From contig JAFGRW010000082.1 in assembly GCA_016934935.1 (NCBI GenBank), positions 1-64,000 of the forward strand: DNA of 64,000 nt. Direction: 5' to 3'. The translations under genes were made by a program, and so were the position numbers. The stretch is from Spirochaetota bacterium (GTDB lineage Bacteria; Spirochaetota; UBA4802; JAFGJZ01). Below are positions 17,344-25,984 of this stretch, piece by piece. Each line of letters starts with the position of its first letter. The stretch's first letter is position 1. The notes beneath the pieces were generated by a model. That model saw only the letters and a list, made by a program, of their open reading frames with translations. It had not been told where the DNA came from and did not search any database.

Positions 17344-18156
17344 TCAGACATTTTTTCGTTTGTTCGATATTGCTTCTATATAACGGTTTGCTGTATCTTC
17401 AATATGCTCATTTATTTTTACCTGATCATATGCAGAAGGATTACCAATATAACCGTCTTTTGACATTTCTTTAGTTTTTCCACCTAATATCCATTCCATT
17501 TCTTTGCCAGATTCTATAGTAATGGCAGGAAGCTTTTTTGCTATATTAACGTCAACATAAGCCGGATAATACTTATTGATAATTGCTGTTTCTATATCTC
17601 CACCATGGACATCACTTTCTTTAGCGACACTTACAATTATCTCTTGAGGAGACACTGGACAAATATATTCCTCATTACCAGTTAAGCCATAATGATGTAA
17701 TACCTCTTTTCTAAAGCAATAACTGGCATTTAATCCAATTTGTTCATAAGCATTTTTAAATGAATTCATGAATAAAATATTCTGCTCAATGTCGCCATGA
17801 GCATTAATACCATAAACTTCATTAAAACCAAAATCATGCAAAGTCTTGAGAATATCAAATACAAGATTTTCAGCAGTTTCCATTCTAATGTTGAATGATC
17901 CAAGGAAACCTCTTGTTGATTGGCATATACCCCAATAAAAAGGCGGTGCAATAATTGATTTAACACCATTTTCTTCCAATCCTTCTTTTACTTTTGAACA
18001 AATAATTTGTGCTGTATAAATATCTGTACCAAGACATAATTGAGGTCCATGTTCTTCTATAACACCTAATGGTAATAACACTATAGCTTTATTATCAACA
18101 GCTGTTTGAATGTCAGTCCATTTCATGTTAATCATATTGTCATCAGCGATTTTCAT
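17344..18156 (-). CDS. Creatininase / mycofactocin-type amidohydrolase family protein
   Basis: Creatininase-family metal sites are visible: GVIEEHGPQLCLGTD near 32-46 (Glu and His ligands), APPFYWGICQSTRGF near 69-83, YGINAHGDIEQN near 114-125 (His and Asp), and HGGDIETAIIN near 184-194. The family opens amide rings or hydrolyses amides with two divalent metals; the substrate here is unknown. Length 270 aa is normal. An attC-like site lies directly downstream and another (GTTAGGT end) just upstream, so the gene has the exact layout of a mobile integron cassette. Confidence 0.88.
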   Translation of the reverse strand: MKIADDNMINMKWTDIQTAVDNKAIVLLPLGVIEEHGPQLCLGTDIYTAQIICSKVKEGLEENGVKSIIAPPFYWGICQSTRGFLGSFNIRMETAENLVFDILKTLHDFGFNEVYGINAHGDIEQNILFMNSFKNAYEQIGLNASYCFRKEVLHHYGLTGNEEYICPVSPQEIIVSVAKESDVHGGDIETAIINKYYPAYVDVNIAKKLPAITIESGKEMEWILGGKTKEMSKDGYIGNPSAYDQVKINEHIEDTANRYIEAISNKRKNV

Positions 18157-18182
18157 ATTATACTCCTCGCCCCGAAGGGTGT

Positions 18183-18263
18183 ACCTAACATTTGAAACGC
18201 ATGTCCGCTACGCGGTTGGCGCGGTTTCTGCGCATGCAGAAACCGTGAAAATTGCCATTTGGC
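18183..18263 (-). repeat. attC-like palindromic site
   Basis: On the minus strand it ends in GTTAGGT (18189-18183, fits GTTRRRY) 26 bp upstream of the creatininase ATG. The core hairpin GGTTTCTGC / GCAGAAACC around 18225-18243 and the adjoining GCGTAGCGGACATGC resemble site A at 8925. The other core (GCCAAAT) is degenerate. Confidence 0.45.
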
Positions 18264-18280
18264 GAAGCTGATTTCCCTTT

Positions 18281-18320
18281 CGCACCTCCTGTGCGGAAAT
18301 CAGTCGATAACATCCTGTTA
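18281..18320. repeat. 40-bp repeat, copy 2
   Basis: One mismatch against 14157-14196. It directly adjoins the attC-like site at 18183-18263, so the repeat may be part of a larger cassette-boundary element. Confidence 0.7.
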
Positions 18321-18630
18321 ACACATTGACAGTCGAACACTGAGCTCTTAACCGACTATCTCTAAAATGTATAATCCTTTCCTGTTTGCCCATATAAAGT
18401 CTATCCTTAATGTCTTTATGGTTTTGTACAACTCTTTAACATATAAGACATTGCGACGGTTTCTTACCGTAACGTACAGAAAGCCAGGCGATCTCAGGGA
18501 GAACATCTTATGCCTCATGCTATATTACGGAACCTCTAAATGCAGTAAATTCAATTCCATGCGAAACGCGATGTTAAGCTTGAATAATTCAGCGAAATTT
18601 CTTAGAAAAATTATTATTTTCTTTTACTGA
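18321..18630. other. Intergenic region without a convincing gene
   Basis: A minus-strand frame of about 55 codons (starting MRHKMFSLRSPGFLYV) crosses part of this region, but it has no ribosome-binding site or family resemblance. Nothing else is recognised. Confidence 0.4.
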
Positions 18631-18814
18631 TTAAATTCTATAAATAGTTTTACCTTTACCACGGCGCTTAATTTTATTAAATAATTCTGGATTCCAGAAT
18701 TCTGGAGACAATCGTAGATATTTCCAGCTGGCTAATGTACCTCTTAAAACTGAACTGCCTACTTAAAGTTGATTTGCCGCCCCCGGGTTTACCGAATACA
18801 ACGATTCTATTCAT
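18631..18814 (-). pseudogene. Remnant of a P-loop kinase
   Basis: The ATG at 18814 overlaps the stop of the upstream kinase gene and opens MNRIVVFGKPGGGKSTLSR, a perfect Walker A start of the 'topology modulation' / adenylate-kinase-like group. The match then breaks. In a different frame the sequence continues as WKYLRLSPEFWNPELFNKIK and ends GKTIYRI, which reads like the natural C-terminus of such a kinase. A large internal deletion plus a frameshift explains this. Confidence 0.6.
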
Positions 18815-19307
18815 TTTTTCTATCGATAATTTCAATATTGAAAGCCTCATCAACGGACGGCGGCTGGAAGAAACTATTAACATGATTAAAGACTTCTTCT
18901 GTATCAAAGTTATGTCTTTCCGGATTGTCTAATCTTCGTTGTTCTATCTGCTTTAAGCACAGTTGGTCGTTTGCTTCAATATAATATAATATATGCGGTA
19001 TATTGTGTTCTGAAAAAATGTCTTTAAACCATTGCCGTTGTTTTATTGTATTTGCTGGAAAATCCATTACAACATTGATACCAGTATTTAAGATTTCCTG
19101 CACATGCCTTTTTAACAAGGGTTTTAAACGCATTGAATATTTAATATATGAGTCAAAATTTTCAATTTCATCAGGATATATAGATGACAACCATTCATCT
19201 TCGGATAGTAAAATTGCGCCAATATCTTTAGCAATTTCATTAGATTTTGTTGACTTACCTGAACCCATTTTCCCGCAAAAAAATATCAATGTTCCTTTTT
19301 GATTCAT
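18807..19307 (-). CDS. AAA-type P-loop kinase / ATPase
   Basis: FFCGKMGSGKSTKSNEIAKD near 9-28 is a Walker A loop, with LLSEDEWLSSIYP a few residues later and a Walker B-like strand INVVMDFPANT near 83. The LID-like segment LKQIEQRRLDNPERHNFDTE near 120-139 is typical of small zeta-toxin-like or gluconate-kinase-like ATPases that phosphorylate small molecules or nucleotides. The ATG at 19307 has AAGGAA 6 nt upstream. The stop overlaps the start of a second, degraded kinase gene, implying a former two-kinase operon. Confidence 0.8.
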   Translation of the reverse strand: MNQKGTLIFFCGKMGSGKSTKSNEIAKDIGAILLSEDEWLSSIYPDEIENFDSYIKYSMRLKPLLKRHVQEILNTGINVVMDFPANTIKQRQWFKDIFSEHNIPHILYYIEANDQLCLKQIEQRRLDNPERHNFDTEEVFNHVNSFFQPPSVDEAFNIEIIDRKNE

Positions 19308-19421
19308 TTGCATTTCCTTAATTATAATATAACTCATGTTTCAACTGGAAAGGATGCCAATTGTTGTACAAAATAGTTAATCCCCACAATAGGCAGTCAA
19401 TGACACCTTACTAAATTTTCC

Positions 19422-19510
19422 CCGCCACACGTCGTTCAAATACTTTTAACTAAACCTTCTCTTTAACCAAAAAAATTACAATAAAAATTTATATCGTTAT
19501 ATAAAAACAG
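19422..19510 (+). repeat. About 85-bp duplicated upstream region, copy 2
   Basis: It matches 15864-15955 at roughly four of five positions by eye, with the best-kept parts at the two ends. It lies about 315 bp upstream of the lipoprotein gene at 19824. Confidence 0.6.
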
Positions 19511-19823
19511 CTGACCGACTGCTGCGAATATTTTGCCAATTAACCTGATACTTCCAGACTACGGTTTTTTGCCCGCATTTTACCCGCTTTTTATATTAAA
19601 AGTAACAAAATGTATTTGAAATTGTGTTATATATAAGAGGATATGGGGGTAATTGTTCAGTTAAGCAGGTTTTTCGTTGCACAATAAAAATATTAACATA
19701 TAATCACGCTGCCGGTAATTCTCGATCCGGTAAACAACTTATAAGACAGAATATTGTTATACAGGTCAACAGCCTGCAGCGGGTGAAGCTTTAACAGTAA
19801 TCAAACAAAATCAGGAGATACCT

Positions 19824-20572
19824 ATGAAAAAATTTACATACTTAACAGCCTTTGTATTTACTGTTCTTTTAACCGGCTCGTGTTCTCTTGAAGATATTTT
19901 AAGTGACGGTCTGATTGATATTTACACACCGGAAGACGGTCAAAAGCTTAACAGCCGAACAGTTAAAATAGAAGGCTACTACACGTTTACCGGCGAACGG
20001 GACGAAGAAGCCGAAGAAGAAGCAACATCGGATATTTTTTATGTGGAAGTTTCGGTAAGGGGCCATCTTCCTGAAACCATAGGCTCTTCCGATGAAGAAA
20101 TAGTTTTAACGTTACCTCTACGCTTCAGGAGGGCGAAAACACAATAACAGTTACCGGATATTATCTGGATAACGAAATCCGGGAAAAGGAGATACGTGTT
20201 TTCTGTGACACAAAACCTCCGGTTTTGACTATTGCTTCACCATACACCCGGCCGATTACTGATGAAAATTTGACTATCAGCGGCACCGTCGAAACTTTTG
20301 ATCTTACAACGATTGAATACAAAACAACTTATGTCGACCGGTCGGATCCGGGAAATCCTGTAACAACCGGAACCGGATATAAACCGCTAGAGTATGAAGA
20401 ATCGGAAACTTCTGATATAGCCACATGGGCCATTACATTTCAGAATTTATCGTCAACTCCTTATGTTAACGAAAGCAGTATCGGGGATAGCCTTACCATA
20501 ACCATACGCACGGTTGATGATGTCGGTAATGGCGGTTCCACAAACAAAGAGCTCGAACTGTTTGAACCATAA
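19824..20572 (+). pseudogene. Frameshifted lipoprotein gene with Ig-like domains
   Basis: The ATG has AGGAG upstream and encodes a signal peptide with lipobox LTGSC (Cys near 20), then IYTPEDGQKLNSRTVKIEGY, the opening strands of an Ig-like domain. The frame stops at 20147, but another frame already open from about 20095 continues as TSTLQEGENTITVTGYYLD and runs unbroken to 20572 (SPYTRPITDENLTISGTV, a second Ig-like domain). One missing base near 20090-20108 would restore a protein of about 249 aa. It is either a recent pseudogene or a sequencing error. Confidence 0.75.
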
Positions 20573-20643
20573 AATTATGCAATCAGTTAATTTCAGATAA
20601 GGCGCTCTATTATTGATCAGCATAAAACAGGGCATGGAAAAAA

Positions 20644-21099
20644 ATGAAAAAAGATGCAATTCTTATTGTTATCGCGTTATTATCACTGGCATTCTGCAAC
20701 AAAAGTCCGGTTATTGATATTCCAAAAGATAACATGGCTTATTACGAAAGCTTTAACGCGGCAAAACCGGGCTACCCTTTTGAAGCCTGGAAAGAATATG
20801 TCAATGACGGACTTGACCAGTACACAGAGCAAAACTGCAATAAGGCTCAGAAGATAATGGATGATCTGATTGTCAATCTTGCACGGATCGGTAAAGACGC
20901 AAGTGAACAGGAAAAGGTCCGATACTTTAAAATCGCTGTTGAAGAATTTAACAGACTGAATGCTTTAACAAATATAATAGAAACCATGGAAAGAGAAGAA
21001 ATTTTTGAGATCTTCGAAGCAATTGCCGAAATTGCCGGTATAGACACATCAAAATACGGCTCAGGTGAAGGTATAGCAAGCGAATGGCGCGAGTGGTAA
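20644..21099 (+). CDS. Hypothetical lipoprotein, 151 aa
   Basis: An N-terminal signal peptide with lipobox SLAFC (Cys near 18) precedes a short linker and an all-helical mature domain: AWKEYVNDGLDQYTEQNCNK, then two long helices rich in Glu and Lys. I do not recognise the family; an all-alpha domain with a Cys-Asn pair near residue 65 is visible. It lies 71 nt after the Ig-like lipoprotein on the same strand and may share its transcript. The ribosome-binding site is weak (GCATGG). Confidence 0.6.
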   Translation: MKKDAILIVIALLSLAFCNKSPVIDIPKDNMAYYESFNAAKPGYPFEAWKEYVNDGLDQYTEQNCNKAQKIMDDLIVNLARIGKDASEQEKVRYFKIAVEEFNRLNALTNIIETMEREEIFEIFEAIAEIAGIDTSKYGSGEGIASEWREW

Positions 21100-21189
21100 C
21101 AAACATGCTGCCCGGAATAGTATCTAATAAAATTTAAGAAATTATAATCAAAGGTTCGTGTACAAAAACCATAGTCAGGTAAGCAGCCG

Positions 21190-21822
21190 TTGAAATCAAA
21201 AATACAAAGCTATATCAAAAGCAGACTGTTTATTTTATCACCCTATATTGGTGTTATAACAGGATTGTATTTTTTCAGAAGCGCATTTTTGGCAATTATA
21301 ATCTATCACGCGGGTATTGTACTCTCTCTGATTTTTATAAAAAGCAGTTATAATTTTAGGGATCTGTTTCGTTTCAAAAGCAGAACATTGTTAATCACAT
21401 CAGCCCTGGTATGTTCATTAGCGGGAATTTCAGTTTTGCTTCTATGGGATTTTATCAAACCGGCAGAACTTGATCTTTTACGCACAATGACAGAACTGGG
21501 GCTCACCGGTATCTGGAAACCGGTTTTTCTTTTATATTTTTCTCTGATTCACCCTTTTCTGGAAGAGAGCTACTGGAGGTTTCATCTTCCTTCAACGGGA
21601 AGAGCTGTTTCATGCGATGATCTTTTTTTTGCCCTGTACCACACCCTTGTACTCTATCTCTTTTTAAAAACCTGGGCCGTTGTTCTCTGTTTTGTTGGAC
21701 TACTTTTTGCTGCGGCAGTCTGGCGATATCTTAAAGAAAGAAGAGGTGACAACCTTGCCGTTCTTCTCTCTCATGCAGTTGCCGACTTCAGTATTATGTC
21801 TGCTGTTTTTTTTTTGTATTGA
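21190..21822 (+). CDS. CPBP-family intramembrane metalloprotease-like protein
   Basis: About six hydrophobic segments cover the protein. The three CPBP (Abi/CAAX-protease-like) motifs appear in order: EESYWR near 129 (EExxxR), FALYH near 148 (FxxxH) and HAVAD near 197 (HxxxD in place of the usual HxxxN). These residues would hold a zinc in the membrane. The start is TTG with no strong ribosome-binding site, so it may be slightly misplaced. It lies 90 nt past the 151-aa lipoprotein on the same strand. Substrate unknown. Confidence 0.65.
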   Translation: MKSKIQSYIKSRLFILSPYIGVITGLYFFRSAFLAIIIYHAGIVLSLIFIKSSYNFRDLFRFKSRTLLITSALVCSLAGISVLLLWDFIKPAELDLLRTMTELGLTGIWKPVFLLYFSLIHPFLEESYWRFHLPSTGRAVSCDDLFFALYHTLVLYLFLKTWAVVLCFVGLLFAAAVWRYLKERRGDNLAVLLSHAVADFSIMSAVFFLY

Positions 21823-22008
21823 TTTACTAATTCCGGATATTTTATAAATAGATAAAACTAATAGTAACTTTAGATACAAAGATAACAGATTAGTCTGAAT
21901 ATCAAGCAATAGTTCGAAAATGACAATTTGAGAAATTATTTTTTTTACTTGCGTGATACACTGTTGCATTTACGACTTCTCAAGAACTAAACATAACAGA
22001 GTTTATAT

Positions 22009-22800
22009 ATGAATAAAATTAATATACTTTTTCTCATGCTTCTTCTTTCTCCCGGCTTATTATATTCACAGAATGAAAAACCCCTAACGCTAAACGCTGG
22101 TTTCGGATTATTGTATCACACAACCGACAATAATTTTATTTCTCCATTGATTTACCGTGGCACAGGTCCGGCTTTTAGATTTGGAGCAGATTTTCGCCTC
22201 AACAGATTGTTACTAAACTCAGAATCTGTTTTCTCCAGTATTGATCTGGAAAGCAATAAATCATCACACCTTGATACTGTATTGCATGAAGATATCACAA
22301 TTATGTCACAAAATGGATGTTATTTAAAAGTCTTCGATAAAAGTTACGGAAGTCTTTTTATTGGTTTACTTGGCGATATACATCTTGAAATATACAAGCT
22401 TAGCTCTTCACCTAATGCAGTCAACGATCTTGAATATGAATTTTTCCAACTAGGTGCTGCCCCGGCAATTAAATATGAGTTTCAAATAATGAATCATACT
22501 ATTTCGACCGGATTTTACTTTCCTGTTATTAACTATATTGTACGCCGGCAATGGTATATTTATGAAGGCATGATAGAAAACGAATATTATGAGCCCCTTG
22601 AGGTTTTGGCAAATTGCGGAGAAATTGCCTATGCAAATGAATATCTGAAAATCCCTCTAAAAATTAAATATAAATATTCGTTTAACGAAAAATTTGGAAT
22701 AAGCGCTGAATATGGATACACATATATTTCGTATGAAACCCCTCGAAATATCCGGTCTGAATACCAATCGATTATTGCAAATATTGAGGTAACTTTATGA
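22009..22800 (+). CDS. Outer-membrane beta-barrel-like protein
   Basis: A cleavable signal peptide (MNKINILFLMLLLSPGLLYS, cut probably before Q) precedes alternating hydrophobic/polar strands: LTLNAGFGLLYHT, AFRFGADFRLNRLLL and FGISAEYGYTYIS near the end. This pattern fits an 8-strand-type outer-membrane barrel. Its stop codon overlaps the start of the S41 peptidase gene (ATGA), so the two are translationally coupled. The partner role is unknown. Confidence 0.65.
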   Translation: MNKINILFLMLLLSPGLLYSQNEKPLTLNAGFGLLYHTTDNNFISPLIYRGTGPAFRFGADFRLNRLLLNSESVFSSIDLESNKSSHLDTVLHEDITIMSQNGCYLKVFDKSYGSLFIGLLGDIHLEIYKLSSSPNAVNDLEYEFFQLGAAPAIKYEFQIMNHTISTGFYFPVINYIVRRQWYIYEGMIENEYYEPLEVLANCGEIAYANEYLKIPLKIKYKYSFNEKFGISAEYGYTYISYETPRNIRSEYQSIIANIEVTL

Positions 22801-23813
22801 AATATTTATTTTCCTGTTTCTGTATATCTTTATTAATTACAAGTTGTGCCTTAAGCTGGGAAGATGAATCCGACAGCCCAGTAAATTCTTTTGATTACTT
22901 CTGGAAAGAGATGAAGTACTATTATCCAGGTTTTATAAGCAGTGGCCTGGACTGGAATTCGGTTTATGCTGCATATAAGCCATTAATCAAGGATGATCCA
23001 ACCAACGAAAACTTGCGAAAGATATTAATTGAAATTACAGACATGATAAATGACGAGCATATGAGAATATATTTTTCAAAGAGTAGCATCTATCCAGACT
23101 TGCCAAATAGCGATGAAATATTCATGCATTCAATAATTTCGAATTATGCAGTATTTGAGAACTCATTACACGAAGAGATGTATTCATACGGTTTTATAAA
23201 TGATGATATTGGATATATGTGGATCAAGAGATTTTATGGGGAAGGCATGAGCGCTAGTGCATGGGCAAAAGACGCAGCAAAAAAAATTAAATCTTTTGAA
23301 TTATGTAAAGCTCTTATCATTGATGTGAGAAACAATGATGGAGGGAATTTGTTAAATGCTGAAGAAATTTTGAAATACTTTATAACAGAAAATATTATGA
23401 ATTACTCAACTCAATATTGGAAAACCGGTCCAGGATATAATGATTACCAACACAACAAAAGCGGTTCAATAAACAAGGCCGATTATACATTCAACAAACC
23501 TGTTATCTTACTAATGAATAAAGGTTCTGTCAGCACAACTGATGTGCTGGGTGTACTTATGAAACACAATGATCTTGCTTTACTTGTTGGAGAAAGCAAC
23601 ACTATTTCTATTATCGGTGACACATATCCTGTAGAGCTTCCTAACGGCTGGCTTGTTCAGTTCGGCAGATTTGCCCATGAATTATATGATGGGCTGTATT
23701 CAGAAGGAGATATACTTCAAATGGATCATGAAGTAATAAACACCACAGATGAACTTGAGCAGGGTATTGACAGGCAGCTTGAATATGCCATACAACTTGT
23801 CGATTCCATGTAA
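22797..23813 (+). CDS. S41 family peptidase lipoprotein
   Basis: A lipobox (LITSC, Cys near 17) anchors the protein in the envelope. The tail-specific protease fold is visible: NSFDYFWKEMKYYYPGF near 30, ITDMINDEHMRIYFS near 82 (typical L-D-x-H), ALIIDVRNNDGGN near 172-184, then NKGSVSTTDVLGVLM near 240 holding the likely nucleophile Ser. There is no PDZ insert, so it is the tricorn/IRBP-like type. It is coupled to the barrel gene and followed by an acyltransferase gene, suggesting a small envelope-modifying operon. Confidence 0.82.
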   Translation: MKYLFSCFCISLLITSCALSWEDESDSPVNSFDYFWKEMKYYYPGFISSGLDWNSVYAAYKPLIKDDPTNENLRKILIEITDMINDEHMRIYFSKSSIYPDLPNSDEIFMHSIISNYAVFENSLHEEMYSYGFINDDIGYMWIKRFYGEGMSASAWAKDAAKKIKSFELCKALIIDVRNNDGGNLLNAEEILKYFITENIMNYSTQYWKTGPGYNDYQHNKSGSINKADYTFNKPVILLMNKGSVSTTDVLGVLMKHNDLALLVGESNTISIIGDTYPVELPNGWLVQFGRFAHELYDGLYSEGDILQMDHEVINTTDELEQGIDRQLEYAIQLVDSM

Positions 23814-23918
23814 AGATATAATGTACAGCTTAAGGTTTTCGTTACCCGAGTACGCATTATTCCAATAAAGTTTTTCTTAAACGTAACGTGTTAATTAACT
23901 ATTCAATAGGAAAAAGAT

Positions 23919-25085
23919 ATGTTTGGTGAAAATAAAAAGAGTGAAAACGGGACATACTATATCAGCAATATCCGGTCTACCATTGTAATTCTTGTTATTC
24001 TGCTTCATGCTGCATTGTCATATTCCAGAGTAACAGATTCATGGTGGTTTATTGTGGATCCCTCCAAAACTGTTATTGCCGATATTTTATCCGGCATATT
24101 AGACGCGATACTAATGCCTATTCTGTTTTTTATATCTGGTTATTTTTCCTTGCCGTCTTTAAACAAAAGTACAAAAAAACAGTTTCTAAAAAAGAAAGTT
24201 AAAAATATATACTTTCCATGGCTAACAGGTATTTTATTTTTAAATCCTGTTCTGGTTTTGATTATAAATCATACACAAGGCAACGATCTATATGTTTCTT
24301 TCTGTTCAATATTAAAATACTACAATAACTTTATCACTATTCCGAACCATATTATTCAGGACAGAAGTCACTCATCTCTATATTTTTCACATTATCATTT
24401 ATGGTATTTATCGTTATTGTTCTATTTTTTTGTTGTATTCTCATTATTTCAGAATACAAAACAAAAAATCATTAATATCAAGTCCGGATCGATGTTGCCC
24501 ACGTTATTGACCCTTGTAATGGTTTCTTCAGCTTCATTTACTTTTTTTTATTACTTTTTCGAAAACAACTGGTTTGTTTTATCTATAATCCAGTTTCAGT
24601 TTTCCAGAATAATTTCATATATTGCATTTTTCATTACAGGAATTCACTTTTACCGAAGTAACTATCTTACTGATAAGAAATTACTAAAATATCCTTTTAT
24701 ACATTTACTCAATGCGGCAGCTCTTTCAGTTTTATACTTATCGGCATATGAATATGTTGCAAAAAATAATCAAATTGCAATTAACTTCATATATGCGGTT
24801 TGCCGATACAGCCTTTGCGTCTATTTTTTAGTGGTATGCCTTTCTTTGGGAAAGAAATTTTTTAATAATGCTACAACTACAAACAGAATACTTAACAGAT
24901 ATTCTTTCGGTGTATATCTGGTTCATCTGAATATTGTATTGGTTTCAGCATATCTTTTCAGATATTTTGATACAATACCATCTTTATTAAAACTTTGTCT
25001 GACATTTTTATGCTCTTCCGCAGTATCCTATTTGCTTGTTATAACGTATACCAAAATTAAAACACTGATTATATCCCGGTTATAA
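23919..25085 (+). CDS. Acyltransferase 3 family membrane protein
   Basis: Ten or so membrane segments and the family landmarks are present: ISNIRSTIVILVILLHAALS near 14-33 (the conserved His), LMPILFFISGYF near 66, LKKKVKNIYFPWLTGIL near 92 (Arg/Lys-x10-P), and HYHLWYLSLLFYFF near 153. Proteins of this type move acetyl or other acyl groups onto surface polysaccharides, lipids or peptides. The gene follows the S41 peptidase by 105 nt. The start ATG at 23919 has AGGAAAAAG upstream. Confidence 0.85.
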   Translation: MFGENKKSENGTYYISNIRSTIVILVILLHAALSYSRVTDSWWFIVDPSKTVIADILSGILDAILMPILFFISGYFSLPSLNKSTKKQFLKKKVKNIYFPWLTGILFLNPVLVLIINHTQGNDLYVSFCSILKYYNNFITIPNHIIQDRSHSSLYFSHYHLWYLSLLFYFFVVFSLFQNTKQKIINIKSGSMLPTLLTLVMVSSASFTFFYYFFENNWFVLSIIQFQFSRIISYIAFFITGIHFYRSNYLTDKKLLKYPFIHLLNAAALSVLYLSAYEYVAKNNQIAINFIYAVCRYSLCVYFLVVCLSLGKKFFNNATTTNRILNRYSFGVYLVHLNIVLVSAYLFRYFDTIPSLLKLCLTFLCSSAVSYLLVITYTKIKTLIISRL

Positions 25086-25185
25086 AATTATAATCTTCCG
25101 TTTACCGCTACAGGAAAAACCCGGAATTTCAGTATATTCGTTATCGATAAATTTTAAAAATATGTATTACAAACAGATATACAAT

Positions 25186-25812
25186 TCAAAATAAATATCC
25201 GGCACCGATATTAAAAAATCCGCTATAGCCATATCCATGTTCTATATATAAATACACATCTTCATCCAAATGAAATTCAAAACCTACAAGAGTAAAGTGT
25301 ATTACTGGTTCATAGGATATCTTAGATTTGCTTTCGGTAACAAAACTAATTTTTTCTGTTAATGTTTCATCAAATATAGCATAACCTACTGCAAGAGCAT
25401 GATACATTTTGACTCTTTTAAAGCCGTGTATAATTTTGACACGAGGCATAAAGCAATGAACCGTCAGATCAGTTTCTGAAGTATCATAATTATTATAATT
25501 AATTCTGTAATTACTGTTTTCATAGTTATATGCTATTCCTAACGCCAGATATTTAAACACCATTCGGTCATAAGAAGCCTGATATCCGATCCCGTCAGAT
25601 AACTGATCTTTACTTTCTTTATATCTATTATCAATATCATCATGAGACGAATCAATAGTTTCTCCGGGATCAGAGAGAAATATAACCCCAAACCCATGCA
25701 TGGAAAAAGTACCGACACCTGCACTGAATCTGTTTCTGGTTTCGGCACTAAGAGAAGAAAAAGAAGCAATAAAAATGAAAATTATTACGCATAAATTGGC
25801 TTTACTTTTCAT
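25186..25812 (-). CDS. Outer-membrane barrel-like protein, paralogue 1
   Basis: A signal peptide ending LSSLSAETRN leads into RFSAGVGTFSM and a series of amphipathic strands ending in NIGAGYLF with a terminal aromatic residue, as expected for an outer-membrane barrel. The 208-aa length equals that of the neighbouring paralogue at 25985-26611; the signal peptide (KSK-NLCVIIFIF-ASFSS) and C-terminus are nearly the same while the central loops differ. GAGGTAA precedes the ATG. Function unknown. Confidence 0.7.
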   Translation of the reverse strand: MKSKANLCVIIFIFIASFSSLSAETRNRFSAGVGTFSMHGFGVIFLSDPGETIDSSHDDIDNRYKESKDQLSDGIGYQASYDRMVFKYLALGIAYNYENSNYRINYNNYDTSETDLTVHCFMPRVKIIHGFKRVKMYHALAVGYAIFDETLTEKISFVTESKSKISYEPVIHFTLVGFEFHLDEDVYLYIEHGYGYSGFFNIGAGYLF

Positions 25813-25984
25813 AAGTTTACCTCTTTTTATTACCCTGGTTCATAAACTGACTATTGAAACAGGTATCCGTTATAACAGTTCGTAAACAACCAGCATGAAT
25901 ATTCATAAAAATATTTATCAATAATGAGACATATTACTAATCTGGCTCAATAATCAAATTTTTGGTAATACAGACTATAATCAA

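Noticed and set aside
18208-18393. A 61-codon minus-strand frame.
   Set aside because: It runs through the attC-like site and the 40-bp repeat and has no similarity to known proteins.
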